Source: Hypericibacter sp050729195
GTDB lineage: Bacteria > Pseudomonadota > Alphaproteobacteria > Dongiales > Dongiaceae
Reading direction: 5' to 3'
Length of the DNA: 64,000 bases
Assembly (NCBI RefSeq): GCF_050729195.1
Contig: NZ_JBOHKS010000019.1
Span: 6,032 to 70,031 of the forward strand
Of the stretch, positions 49,515 through 58,226 are shown in pieces; positions within the stretch are counted from its first letter, which is position 1; each line of letters starts with the position of its first letter. The notes beneath the pieces are model-generated. The model made no database searches, was not told the DNA's origin, and saw only the letters and a list, made by a program, of their open reading frames with translations. The translations under genes were made by a program, and so were the position numbers.

Positions 49515-50483
49515 ATGAGCGAACCCCGCGTCGGCGAGATGCAGACGGGCATGAGCCTGAAGCAGTTGGTCATTGCCAACGCCGCACTCATCCTCAACAC
49601 GACGACCTGGGGCACCTTCTTCCCGGTGCTGGAGCTGCAACTGCGTCATTGGGACATGTTCTCGGCCTCGGCCGGACGGCAGGTCACCGGGACGATCGCG
49701 CTCTTGTCGATGGTCGCCTGCATCGAGCGGCGCTGGCCGATCCGGCGGGGCTTGCCCTGGGGCACCATCATCATGCTCAGCACCATCGGCATCACCGTCT
49801 GCTGCCTGCTGACGACCTTGGCGGTGTTCCTGTCGAGCGGGCTCTCGGCCGCGATCATCTCGGCCACCAATCCGATCGGCTCCGCGCTTCTGGCGCAGGC
49901 GCTCTATGGCGTGAAGCTCAGGCGCGCGATCTTCGTTGGCGCGATCCTCTCGGTGGCGGGCGGGATGCTGGCGGTGACCGCGGGCCAGCATGGCCGGTTC
50001 ACCTTCGGGCTGGGCGAGCTGTCGCTGGTGACGGCCAATCTGATCTGGACCTGGTTCTCGCTGGCGATCCAGCATCGCCTCCGCGGCTATACCTTTCTCG
50101 AGCGCTCCGCCTACACGATCCTGCCCGGCGCCGTGCAGCTGACGCTGATCGTGATCGCGCTGCATTATCTGGGGTTGGCGCAGATCCGGATGGAGCTGTC
50201 CTTCTGGCCGCTCGTCTATGTGTTCTATCTGGGCTTCATCCCGAACGGACTCGGCAATTTTCTCTGGCTCTGGGCCATCAGCCGCGTCGGCGTCAATGTG
50301 GCTTCGATGTATCAGAACCTGATCCCGGTGACAGCGGTGCTGGTCACGATCTGGATCGGGATCTATCCGAACTGGCAGCAGCTGATCGGCGGCGCCGTCA
50401 TCCTACTGGGCGTGCTCTACACCCAGATCACCGAGCGGCGCCGCAGCCGGGCGGCCGTCGTCACGCCGGCCGTTTCGCCTTGA
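49515..50483 (+). CDS. DMT-superfamily (EamA) transporter
   Basis: A 322-residue protein with about ten hydrophobic helices. The first repeat begins LVIANAALILNTTTWGTFFP, and LSSGLSAAIISATNPIGSAL and FLGFIPNGLGNFLWLWAISR are typical EamA motifs, the last being the conserved end of the second repeat. The substrate is unknown. The start ATG at 49515 is near a weak site. It follows an MFS gene on the same strand; its last 23 bases overlap the end of the convergent metallo-hydrolase gene. Confidence 0.84.
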   Translation: MSEPRVGEMQTGMSLKQLVIANAALILNTTTWGTFFPVLELQLRHWDMFSASAGRQVTGTIALLSMVACIERRWPIRRGLPWGTIIMLSTIGITVCCLLTTLAVFLSSGLSAAIISATNPIGSALLAQALYGVKLRRAIFVGAILSVAGGMLAVTAGQHGRFTFGLGELSLVTANLIWTWFSLAIQHRLRGYTFLERSAYTILPGAVQLTLIVIALHYLGLAQIRMELSFWPLVYVFYLGFIPNGLGNFLWLWAISRVGVNVASMYQNLIPVTAVLVTIWIGIYPNWQQLIGGAVILLGVLYTQITERRRSRAAVVTPAVSP

Positions 50484-51237
50484 GGTAAACGTCGCAGAGC
50501 TCGATCAGCCGATCCCGCCCGAAGCTCGGGCGATGGCCGGCATGGACGACGGTCACCGGCAGGGTCTTCAATCGCTCCATCGTCTCGATGTAATGAGCGA
50601 TGTTCGAGTGATCGAGCTCATCGATGATCTGGCCGTCATAGATCGCATCGCCCGAGAAAAAGACGCCGGTCGCAGCCTCGAACAGGCCGATCGAACCCGG
50701 CGAGTGGCCGGGGAGATGCACCACCTCGAAACGGCGGTCTCCCAGATCGATGACACTGCCTTCGTCCAGCCAGTGCGTCACGCGCGCCGGACGAACGACG
50801 TAGCTCTTCAGGCTGTAGCCGGCGTGGGGAAGCGCCGTGATCAGCGAATCGCCGATCTCGTAGCCAGCGATGCTCATGCCGGCACCCGGATTGCCACTCG
50901 GATCCATGACGACGAGATGGGTCTCGGGCGCCGGACGCTCGAGCCAGGGCGCCTCCAGCCGATGAGCGGCGCAATCTTCGAATTCATAATGGCTGCCGAT
51001 ATGGTCGGCATGGGTGTGGGTGGCGACCGCCGTCACGGCCTTGTCGAGCAAGGGCGCCATCGCCTCGCGCAGGCTGACGATCCCCATGCCGGTGTCGATC
51101 ACCAGGTCGCGGTCACGGCCACGGATATGCCAGATGTTGCAGCGCATGAGACGGATCACATGCGGTTCCCAGAGCAGCGTGATCGAATCGTCGATTCGCC
51201 TGGTCTCGAACCAGCGGTCGGCAATGGCGAGGCCCAT
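50461..51237 (-). CDS. Metallo-beta-lactamase-fold hydrolase
   Basis: A 258-residue MBL-fold hydrolase. The zinc motif HxHxDH is complete in VATHTHADHIGSHYEFEDC; the next metal residues lie in VVHLPGHSPGSIGLFEA (His) and VFFSGDAIYDGQII (Asp), and VVHAGHRPSFGRDRL carries the last His. The likely reaction is hydrolysis of a thioester, ester or lactone, but the substrate is unknown. The start at 51237 begins the domain; longer in-frame starts add a non-conserved leader. Its 3' end overlaps the convergent DMT gene by 23 bases. Confidence 0.85.
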   Translation of the reverse strand: MGLAIADRWFETRRIDDSITLLWEPHVIRLMRCNIWHIRGRDRDLVIDTGMGIVSLREAMAPLLDKAVTAVATHTHADHIGSHYEFEDCAAHRLEAPWLERPAPETHLVVMDPSGNPGAGMSIAGYEIGDSLITALPHAGYSLKSYVVRPARVTHWLDEGSVIDLGDRRFEVVHLPGHSPGSIGLFEAATGVFFSGDAIYDGQIIDELDHSNIAHYIETMERLKTLPVTVVHAGHRPSFGRDRLIELCDVYLKAKRPA

Positions 51238-51307
51238 GAGGATCTCTTGTTGAAAGCTCGGTGCGGTCAGCAGTTCAGGGAAATGATGTTTGAATGACGT
51301 CAGAAGT

Positions 51308-52180
51308 TCAGGGTAAGGCCGCCGGAGCGGACTGAGGTCCAAGGCGGCGCCGTTGATGCTCGACCATGAAGATGTGGCTGTAGAGATTGGCGATCCACTG
51401 CTTGCCCTCGATCGTCAATTCGAGATAACGCAGCGCGTCGCCAAGATACGGTTCCACCGCTTTCCAGAAAAATGCCGGGTATTTGTCGACCATGTCGGCG
51501 GCGCTGGTATATCCGCACTTGGCCGCCATCCCGGTTTCCGCGAGCTCCTGATAGAGCGCGTTCATGCGGCGCAAATACAAGGGATCCGCCAGTTGGCCAA
51601 TCAGATCGGCAGCCCGCACCAGTCCTGCTTCGGTGTCGGTTTCACCATGGTCGCCGTCGTCGGGAACCGGGAACCGTGTCAACTCGATGGCGCGTGCGAT
51701 CCGCTCGGCATCGATTCCCGGCGTCGCCTTGAAACGCTCCCTGACGATGATCTTCGAGCGCTCGACATGATAGGGCGCCAGCGCGGCGTCCGAGGCGCCG
51801 CGGGGCAGGCTCACCGTTGCGCCGGATCCATCGATCACAAACCGGTCCGGCGTGTCACCGGGGCAGAAGCCCCGCACATAGCCGATATCGTGGGACAGCA
51901 AGGCCAGCATGACATGCGTCCAGTCGGCAGGCTCGACCCGCTGACAGAGCAGCCGGCCCCGCATGATGGCCTCGCCGACCTGGGTCACGAGGGCCGTATG
52001 ATTGATCGTGTGGTAGAGCGCGTCGCTATTGGCGATCAGCTCGACAATCAGTTGGCCGGCGCTGTCGAGAATGCGCGCATTCTGCGGTTCCTGCCCGCCA
52101 TAGATGCGGAGGTATGTATCGGCGAGGTGGCTGCCGAGCTTATCCGCCAATAATGTCGTGGCCGTGAAGAACGACATCAT
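51308..52180 (-). CDS. HD-domain metal-dependent phosphohydrolase-like protein
   Basis: A 290-residue protein with an HD domain. YHTINHTALVTQVGEAIMRG carries the first histidine, and MLALLSHDIGYVRGFCPGDT carries the His-Asp pair. LVRAADLIGQLADPLYLRRM provides the last aspartate, so the metal site looks complete. HD enzymes of this type cleave phosphomonoesters or cyclic nucleotides; the substrate is not evident. GGAG lies close before two possible ATG starts at 52180 and 52177. The MBL-fold gene lies 70 bases downstream on the same strand. Confidence 0.78.
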   Translation of the reverse strand: MMSFFTATTLLADKLGSHLADTYLRIYGGQEPQNARILDSAGQLIVELIANSDALYHTINHTALVTQVGEAIMRGRLLCQRVEPADWTHVMLALLSHDIGYVRGFCPGDTPDRFVIDGSGATVSLPRGASDAALAPYHVERSKIIVRERFKATPGIDAERIARAIELTRFPVPDDGDHGETDTEAGLVRAADLIGQLADPLYLRRMNALYQELAETGMAAKCGYTSAADMVDKYPAFFWKAVEPYLGDALRYLELTIEGKQWIANLYSHIFMVEHQRRRLGPQSAPAALP

Positions 52181-52404
52181 TCACTCCGGTGATTTGGGCA
52201 GGCCGACCCCGAGCAAACTCCTGCTGGCTTTCAGAGTCAATCTTGCCAGCGGATTTGATCGGATCCGATCGACCCGATCGGCTCTTCCAACCTCGACGAC
52301 ATCGGCAATCCGGGCCGGTGAAACCCATCACGCAGTTTTTCGCCAGGCCTCACGATCCTGGTTTGTGGCACTCAGCGCTTTCGTTCAGGCCCCGCTGCCG
52401 GCGG

Positions 52405-53193
52405 TCAATGGCCGTGGAATTTCGGCGCGCGCTTCTCGAGGAAGGCGGCGATGCCCTCGCGCGAATCCGCGGTGCCCGCGGCCAGCGCCTGCAGCTCGGC
52501 TTCGAGCACCAGCTGCTGCTCGAAATTATGCGCAGCGCTGCCTTGGAAGGCGCGCTTGGCGAGCGCATAGGCGCGCGTGGGCCCGTTGGCGAGCTGCTGG
52601 GCCAGCGCTTCGATGCGAGGGGCCAGTGCCTCGTCATCGACGCATTCCCAGATCAGGCCCCAGCGTTCCGCCTGCTCGGCCGTGATCGGCTCCGCCAGCA
52701 AGGTCATGCCGAGCGCCCGCGTCAATCCGATGCGCCGCGGCAGCCAGTAGGTGGCGCCGCCGTCGGGCACGAGGCCGATGCGCGCGAAAGCCATGAGGAA
52801 GGTCGCCGAGCGCGCCGCCACGATGAGATCGCAGGAGAGCGCCAGGCCGCAGGAGGCGCCGGCGGCGATGCCGTTCACGGCGGCGATGGTCGGGATCTCC
52901 AGGCCGGCCAGCCCGCGCATGACAGGATCGTAGAACTGGCTGAGCTGTTCGCGCACGGCGGCCGGCCCGCCGATGGCACCCGCCTCGCGCAGATCCTGGC
53001 CGGCGCCGAAGGCGCGGCCGCTGCCGGCGAGGATGAGGAGGCGCAGGCTCGGATCCGCCGCCACCTCGGCGATCGCCGCATGCAACTCCGTCAGCATCTC
53101 GCGGGTGAAGCTGTTGAGCTTGTCGGGACGGTTGAGCGTGATCCGTGCGATCGCGTCCTTGCGCTCGAACAGGATGGTCCGATAGCCGGTCAT
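52405..53193 (-). CDS. Enoyl-CoA hydratase/isomerase family protein (PaaG-like)
   Basis: A 262-residue crotonase-fold enzyme. RITLNRPDKLNSFTREMLTE is the opening; SGRAFGAGQDLREAGAIGGP forms the first half of the oxyanion hole, and AVNGIAAGASCGLALSCDLI and FARIGLVPDGGATYWLPRRI are the second half and following helix. The Gly-Asp pairing (PDGG) is like PaaG, the 1,2-epoxyphenylacetyl-CoA isomerase. The exact substrate cannot be fixed without neighbours, as none of the phenylacetate genes lie close by. GAGGAGG precedes the ATG. Confidence 0.9.
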   Translation of the reverse strand: MTGYRTILFERKDAIARITLNRPDKLNSFTREMLTELHAAIAEVAADPSLRLLILAGSGRAFGAGQDLREAGAIGGPAAVREQLSQFYDPVMRGLAGLEIPTIAAVNGIAAGASCGLALSCDLIVAARSATFLMAFARIGLVPDGGATYWLPRRIGLTRALGMTLLAEPITAEQAERWGLIWECVDDEALAPRIEALAQQLANGPTRAYALAKRAFQGSAAHNFEQQLVLEAELQALAAGTADSREGIAAFLEKRAPKFHGH

Positions 53194-53280
53194 GGCACTT
53201 CCTCCTCGTGGCAGGGGAGGATAGGCGGCCCCGGCGAGGCTCGCCAGACTTACGGCATCAGGGGAGAAGAAAACCCGGTG

Positions 53281-53856
53281 CTACCAGGTGCGGACGCGGC
53301 CCACATCGACATGGACGAAGTCGGAGGCCGGATAGTAGCCGACGCCGCCGCGCTTCAGCGCCAGGGCGCCGCGATGGAGATCCTTCAGCGCCACATCCTC
53401 GAGGTGGATGTCGATCGCCTGGCCTTCCATATGGAGGCTGTGCTTGGCGACGCCGTTACTGGCCTCGGCCAGGGTGGCGTTGGTCTTGGGCGAGCGATAG
53501 GCGGAGATGACCGAGAAGGGCGCCTTGGCGCCGAGCTTCTGATGCAGTGTGTTCAGCAGATCGAGCAGCTTGGCGTCGATCGGATGCACGTCGTTGGTGC
53601 GGAAGTCGCGCAGGATCTGATTGATCTCGCCCAGCGCCTCCGGAACATAGTCGCCGCCTTCCCAATAGACGGTCTTGAGCGTCTCGCCGGTATGGAGATT
53701 GGCGAAGGCGAGCTTGCGCTGGTTGGCGGCCAGGGTAGCGGCGTTGGCGATATGGGGCATGGCCAGAGCCGGCAGGGCCAAGGCAACCCCAGCACTGCCC
53801 CAGGCAAGGAAATGCCTGCGAGTCACGGTGCTGCGGCGTCCGGCCGGCTTCGTCAT
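53281..53856 (-). CDS. DUF882 (YcbK/M15-like) murein-hydrolase-type protein
   Basis: A 191-residue Tat-exported protein. The twin-arginine signal is TRRHFLAWGSAGVALALPAL. The DUF882 domain holds the zinc-site residues of M15-type peptidases: SAYRSPKTNATLAEASNGVA, the SLHMEGQAIDIHLEDV motif with His and Asp, and YPASDFVHVDVGRVRTW with a His at the end. Relatives (YcbK/MepK) cut peptidoglycan cross-links. It lies downstream of a YcbB-like L,D-transpeptidase gene on the same strand, and MepK cuts the cross-links that YcbB makes, so the pair is functionally consistent. Confidence 0.87.
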   Translation of the reverse strand: MTKPAGRRSTVTRRHFLAWGSAGVALALPALAMPHIANAATLAANQRKLAFANLHTGETLKTVYWEGGDYVPEALGEINQILRDFRTNDVHPIDAKLLDLLNTLHQKLGAKAPFSVISAYRSPKTNATLAEASNGVAKHSLHMEGQAIDIHLEDVALKDLHRGALALKRGGVGYYPASDFVHVDVGRVRTW

Positions 53857-54078
53857 GCGTCTGCCCCTTCAGCGGTGGCGAATGGCAATGGCTCGCGAAG
53901 GCCCCGGAGGGATCTTCGCGACTCGGACAATGCGATGAAAACAGTTAATAAGCCCTTGTGCAACCCAGGAAATCCGGGGTCACAGGGTTAACACCTGTGG
54001 CAAGGCCCTAGGATTCCTGGAAGAAAGTGCAGGTTCTGCCGCTGGGTTCCGGAGGCCTATGGCGAGGCCGGCGGAGGC

Positions 54079-55728
54079 CTATTTCCCCGCCTGGGCGCCC
54101 GTGACGGGGGGCGACTTCGCGATCGCCTTGCGGTCTCGGCCATAGACATCCTCCCGGAACTCGAACGTCCCGGCGTCGTCGATCCAGGCGGTCCGGTAGA
54201 CCAGATGGACCGGAATCGGCTGGGCGAGGCGGACCGGCGTGTTGACGCCGCCTTGCAGGACGCTGTCGATGCGGGCCTGGCTCCAATTGGGATCGTCGCG
54301 CAGCACCACGGCCGCGAACTCGATCGGTCGCGGCAAACGGATGCAGCCCGAGCTGAAGAAGCGCGCCGGCTTCACGAACAGATCGGGATGGTTGGTGCCG
54401 TGCAGATAGACGTCATAGGGATTCGGGAACAGGAACTTGACCGGCCCCAGCGCGTTCTCGGGGCCCGGTTCCTGGCGCAGGCGATAACGCATCGCCTTGG
54501 CCTCGGCGCTGTTCCAATCGATCGTCTCGGGGTCGATCTCCTCGGCCGATTCCTCCCAGCTCGAATAGATCTTGATGCCGTGGGCAGCGAAGTAACCCGG
54601 ATCCTTCTGCATCTTCGGCAGCAGATCGATGCGCGCGATCTTGGGTGGCACGGTCCAATAGGGATTGAACTCGAGCCGGTTGACCGTGCTGTCGAGCTCG
54701 GGCGTCTGACGGTCGGTGCGGCCGACGACGGTGTTGGTCTGATAGACCATCTGCCCGCCATCGACGAACTTCATGGTGGCGGCCGCGATATTGACGACGA
54801 TGTAGCGGTTGCCCCAATCGGTGCCGGCGTCATGGCGCTTCTTCAGATTGTAGGCGATGGTCTGGAGCCGGCTCCCGATCGGCAGGTTCAGCGCATCGAC
54901 CGACTTGAAGCCGACCACGCCGTCATCGCCCAGCCCATGGCGGCGCTGGAACGCCTCGACGGCCTCGACCAGTTGCGGATCGAAGACGTCCGGTTCGGGC
55001 ACATCGAGGACGGCGCCGTCGGTCACGGCGAGGCGCGCGCGCAACTCTTTCACGCGCGGATCCTTCATGCCCGCTTCGAGTTTCGGCCCCGTCGCCATGG
55101 CGGGCCAGCCGCCCGCATTGGCGAGCTCGAGATAGTTCCAGAAGCCGCCGACCAGCGCCCAGTAATCCGCATCCTGCGGCAGCAGCTCGGCCCGCGCTCC
55201 GGCGATGTCGGTCGCGTCGATGCTGTCGAGGAGCTCGGCCTTGGTGGTCGTCTCGAAGGGCGCCACCGCGGCGAAGGCCGCCTCGGCCAAGGCGCCGGTC
55301 AGGGTCAGCTCCAGCTCGACGCGCTCGGGCGTGCTGCTCGCCTTTGCCAGACCCTGGGCATGGGCGACGGCGGGCGCGATATTGTGACAGCCGGCCGTGG
55401 CGGCCTGCCAGAGCGCATCCAGAAGCGCCTGGCCTTCGGCATTGAGGCCCTGATCATTGACCCAGAGCGCGGCGGGCCGCGCCTTGTAAAAATCGTTCAG
55501 GCTGGCGGGATCGAGGCCGAGCGAGGCCAGGCTCTGCGGCAGGCCGGGGGTTTCCAACGCATGGGCGAGGTCGCCCGAGAAGGTCGGGGCCGGAAGCGCA
55601 GGCATCAGGGTCGCATTCGCCGGCGAGGGCGCGCCATTGGGCTGCACCCCGTCGCCCGTCGGTTCGGCCCAAGCCGGCACCGCCAGGGTCACGAAAGCCA
55701 GCGCCATCAAACTCAGGCGAAACGACAT
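54079..55728 (-). CDS. L,D-transpeptidase, YcbB/LdtD family
   Basis: A 549-residue exported L,D-transpeptidase. MSFRLSLMALAFVTLAVPAW is a signal peptide. A peptidoglycan-binding helical domain follows (QLVEAVEAFQRRHGLGDDGV). The YkuD catalytic domain contains VYLHGTNHPDLF and SSGCIRLPRP, with the active cysteine at about residue 462. It forms 3-3 cross-links in murein. The start at 55728 has AGAGAGG upstream and gives a proper signal peptide; a longer frame would not. It is upstream of the DUF882 gene, which probably shares its transcript despite a 222-base gap. Confidence 0.9.
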   Translation of the reverse strand: MSFRLSLMALAFVTLAVPAWAEPTGDGVQPNGAPSPANATLMPALPAPTFSGDLAHALETPGLPQSLASLGLDPASLNDFYKARPAALWVNDQGLNAEGQALLDALWQAATAGCHNIAPAVAHAQGLAKASSTPERVELELTLTGALAEAAFAAVAPFETTTKAELLDSIDATDIAGARAELLPQDADYWALVGGFWNYLELANAGGWPAMATGPKLEAGMKDPRVKELRARLAVTDGAVLDVPEPDVFDPQLVEAVEAFQRRHGLGDDGVVGFKSVDALNLPIGSRLQTIAYNLKKRHDAGTDWGNRYIVVNIAAATMKFVDGGQMVYQTNTVVGRTDRQTPELDSTVNRLEFNPYWTVPPKIARIDLLPKMQKDPGYFAAHGIKIYSSWEESAEEIDPETIDWNSAEAKAMRYRLRQEPGPENALGPVKFLFPNPYDVYLHGTNHPDLFVKPARFFSSGCIRLPRPIEFAAVVLRDDPNWSQARIDSVLQGGVNTPVRLAQPIPVHLVYRTAWIDDAGTFEFREDVYGRDRKAIAKSPPVTGAQAGK

Positions 55729-55963
55729 GCAGCCTCTCTTCGAGCGTCGCGGACGTCCCGGCACCGCCGGAGCCCTCTCGCGCGGGAGGAGGGCGCATTC
55801 CATGAACTGTATTTAAGTGATTTCGCGTCCGGGTCAATTTTTCGGGCGCGCGGGCTGAAAGATGCGTTAAGAACCGGAGCGGGCCCTTGGCTTCCGAGCC
55901 TCGGTCGCTTCAAGCCTCTCGTCGCATGGTTTCCCCTCGCCAACCCCTGCATTCGCGCTCCTC

Positions 55964-56911
55964 ATGACCACCCTGCTCTATACCCATCCAGCCTGCCTCG
56001 ATCACGACACCGGCCCCGGCCATCCCGAATGCTCCGATCGCCTGCGGGCCGTCATCGGCGCGCTTGAAGCCGAGGAATTCGCGCTTCTGGAACGCCGCCT
56101 GGCGCCGCGCGCGACCCTGGACCAGATCGCGGCGGTCCATGATCGCCGCTATGTCGAGGCGGTGATGGAGGCGATCCCGGAGCAGGGCCATGTGCTGCTC
56201 GATGGCGATACGACGGCCTCACCCGGATCCGGCGAGGCCGCCTTGCGCGCCGCGGGCGCCTTGGTCGCCGCGATCGACGCGGTGGTGGCGGGCGAGGGGG
56301 CCAATGCTTTCTGCGCCGTGCGGCCGCCCGGCCATCATGCCGAGAGCGACCAGGCGATGGGCTTCTGCCTCTTCAACAACGTCGCCATCGGCGCCGAGCA
56401 TGCGCGCCGTGTCCATGGGCTCGACCGGGTCGCGGTGATCGATTTCGACGTGCATCACGGCAATGGCACGCAGCATATGTTCGAGCGCGATCCGCGGCTG
56501 TTCTATGCCTCGACCCATCAATGGCCGCTCTATCCCGGCACCGGTGCGACCGAGGAGCGCGGCTGCGGCAATATCGTCAATGTGCCGTTGCCGCCCGGCG
56601 CCGGCTCGGACGAATTCCGCGAGGCGATGACGGCGCGTGTGCTGCCGGCACTCGACCGCTTCCAGCCCGACCTCGTCATCGTTTCCGCCGGCTTCGATGC
56701 CCATGCCGCCGATCCGCTGGCGATGCTCGAGCTGGTCGAGGCCGATTACGCCTGGGTGACCAAAGCGTTGGCCGACCTCGCCGCGGTCCATTGCGACGGG
56801 CGGCTGGTCTCGGCACTGGAGGGCGGCTATGACCTGGCCGCCCTGTCACGCAGCGCCGCCGCCCATGTCCGCAGCCTCATGAGCGCCGGGGCCCATCCGC
56901 GAACTGCTTGA
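55964..56911 (+). CDS. Histone-deacetylase-family (acetoin utilisation-like) protein
   Basis: A 315-residue class II HDAC-like enzyme. The zinc and catalytic residues are present: VRPPGHHAESDQAMGFCLF (tandem His), VAVIDFDVHHGNGTQHMFE (Asp and His), and VSAGFDAHAADPLAMLE (Asp), with EGGYDLAALSRSAAAH near the end. Bacterial members deacetylate polyamines or other small acetyl-amides rather than histones. It stands upstream of xseB with 93 bases between and its own start; transcript linkage is uncertain. Confidence 0.91.
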   Translation: MTTLLYTHPACLDHDTGPGHPECSDRLRAVIGALEAEEFALLERRLAPRATLDQIAAVHDRRYVEAVMEAIPEQGHVLLDGDTTASPGSGEAALRAAGALVAAIDAVVAGEGANAFCAVRPPGHHAESDQAMGFCLFNNVAIGAEHARRVHGLDRVAVIDFDVHHGNGTQHMFERDPRLFYASTHQWPLYPGTGATEERGCGNIVNVPLPPGAGSDEFREAMTARVLPALDRFQPDLVIVSAGFDAHAADPLAMLELVEADYAWVTKALADLAAVHCDGRLVSALEGGYDLAALSRSAAAHVRSLMSAGAHPRTA

Positions 56912-56942
56912 AAAAGCCCTGAAAAATGCCGCTTTCCCGGCC

Positions 56943-56971
56943 TTGTTCCGTGCCGGCCGGCCGACTAGACT
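56943..56971 (+). promoter_or_regulatory. Putative sigma-70 promoter of xseB-ispA-dxs
   Basis: TTGTTC (56943-56948) and TAGACT (56966-56971) are separated by 17 bases, a good match to -35 and -10 elements. Transcription would begin about 30 bases before the xseB ATG. Confidence 0.5.
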
Positions 56972-57004
56972 GCACCGTTTTTTCGAGGGGAGTCCCGATT
57001 CCGC

Positions 57005-57256
57005 ATGGCCGAGTCCAAGATCCCGGCGGACATCGCCAAAATGAGTTTCGAGGAGGCGCTCGGCGAGTTGCAGGCGCTGGTGCGTGCGCTCGAAAAAGGC
57101 GAAAGCAAACTCGACGAGGCGGTCCAGTTCTATGAACGTGGCGCCGCCCTGAAACGCCATTGCGAGGCCAAGCTTCGCGATGCGCAGGAGAAGGTCGCCA
57201 AGATCGTCATCGGCGCCGACGGGAGCGTCGGCAGCGAGCCCGTGGATCTGGGCTGA
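57005..57256 (+). CDS. xseB: Exodeoxyribonuclease VII small subunit
   Basis: An 83-residue helical protein, the XseB subunit of exonuclease VII, which cuts single-stranded DNA from both ends. MSFEEALGELQALVRALEKG is the conserved first helix, followed by SKLDEAVQFYERGAALKRHC and a C-terminal helix, matching the normal family length of about 80. No xseA is in the window. GGGGAG lies upstream of the ATG. It starts the operon with ispA (19 bases to the ispA start) and dxs, an order widespread in proteobacteria. Confidence 0.94.
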   Translation: MAESKIPADIAKMSFEEALGELQALVRALEKGESKLDEAVQFYERGAALKRHCEAKLRDAQEKVAKIVIGADGSVGSEPVDLG

Positions 57257-57275
57257 AACAGAAAAGGTCATATCC

Positions 57276-58163
57276 TTGCCATCCATCGACGCCGCACTGA
57301 ACGAGGTCGCGACGACCATCACCCGCACGCTCGAAGAACTCCTTCCCGCACCGGAAGGGGCGGAGAGACGCGTGCTGGAGGCGATGCGCTATTCCTGCCT
57401 GGGCGGGGGCAAGCGCATCCGGCCCTTTCTCGTGATGATGGGCGCGCGCCTGTTCGACGTGAACGAGGTGAGCGCGCGCCGCGCCGCCGCCGCCATCGAG
57501 ATGGTCCATTGTTACAGTCTCGTGCATGACGATCTGCCGGCCATGGATGACAGCGACCTGCGCCGCGGCCGGCCCACAGTCCATAAACAGTTCGACGAGG
57601 CGGTCGCGATCCTGGCGGGCGACGGGCTCCTGACTCTCGCCTTCGAGGTGCTGGCCGACCCTGAAACCCACCCCAACCCGGCAGTGCGCTCGGACCTGGT
57701 CCTGGCCATGGCCAAGGCCGCGGGCGGGGCCGGCATGGTGGGCGGCCAGATGATTGATCTGGAGGCCGAAAAGACCACTCTCGACATCGGTGCCATTACA
57801 AGGCTGCAACGTTTGAAGACAGGCGAAATCATCGCCTTTGCCTGCGTGGCTGGGGCAATCTTGGGGCAGGCCTCGGAGCAGGCTCGCCACGCCCTGCTGG
57901 CCTATGCCCATGATTTGGGGCTGGCCTTCCAGATTGCGGACGATTTGCTCGACACCGAGGGCACCGCCGCCTCGATCGGCAAGCCCGTGGGCGCCGACAG
58001 CGCTGCCGGCAAGGCGACCTTCGTGGCCCTCTTGGGTGTCGAAAGAGCAAGGGAACAGGCCCAGCTCCTGGCCCGCCAAGCGGCTGCCCATCTTGATTTG
58101 TTCGACGAAAAGGCGGACCTTTTGCGTGAAATGGCCGGCTTCGTGGTCAACCGTAAGCATTGA
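57276..58163 (+). CDS. ispA: Farnesyl diphosphate synthase
   Basis: A 295-residue short-chain prenyltransferase that joins isopentenyl diphosphate to dimethylallyl and geranyl diphosphates. The first Asp-rich motif is LVHDDLPAMDDSDLRRG (residues 85-92) and the second is LAFQIADDLLDTEG. GGGKRIRPFL is the allylic-binding loop. No ATG fits the start; TTG at 57276, with GAAAAGG eight bases upstream, gives a protein of normal length. It lies between xseB and dxs, tying it to the MEP pathway. Confidence 0.94.
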   Translation: MPSIDAALNEVATTITRTLEELLPAPEGAERRVLEAMRYSCLGGGKRIRPFLVMMGARLFDVNEVSARRAAAAIEMVHCYSLVHDDLPAMDDSDLRRGRPTVHKQFDEAVAILAGDGLLTLAFEVLADPETHPNPAVRSDLVLAMAKAAGGAGMVGGQMIDLEAEKTTLDIGAITRLQRLKTGEIIAFACVAGAILGQASEQARHALLAYAHDLGLAFQIADDLLDTEGTAASIGKPVGADSAAGKATFVALLGVERAREQAQLLARQAAAHLDLFDEKADLLREMAGFVVNRKH

Positions 58164-58226
58164 GGCCTTCGGGCAAAGACTTTATAGCCTTGCGACCGCC
58201 CGGGTGCCGAAACGAAAGGACGTAAG

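Noticed and set aside
54050..54082. CGGAGGCCTAT repeated with a 22-base period at the end of the L,D-transpeptidase gene
   Set aside because: Only 11 bases match and there is no neighbouring regulator to explain it; the likeness to the repeat at 5471 is probably chance.
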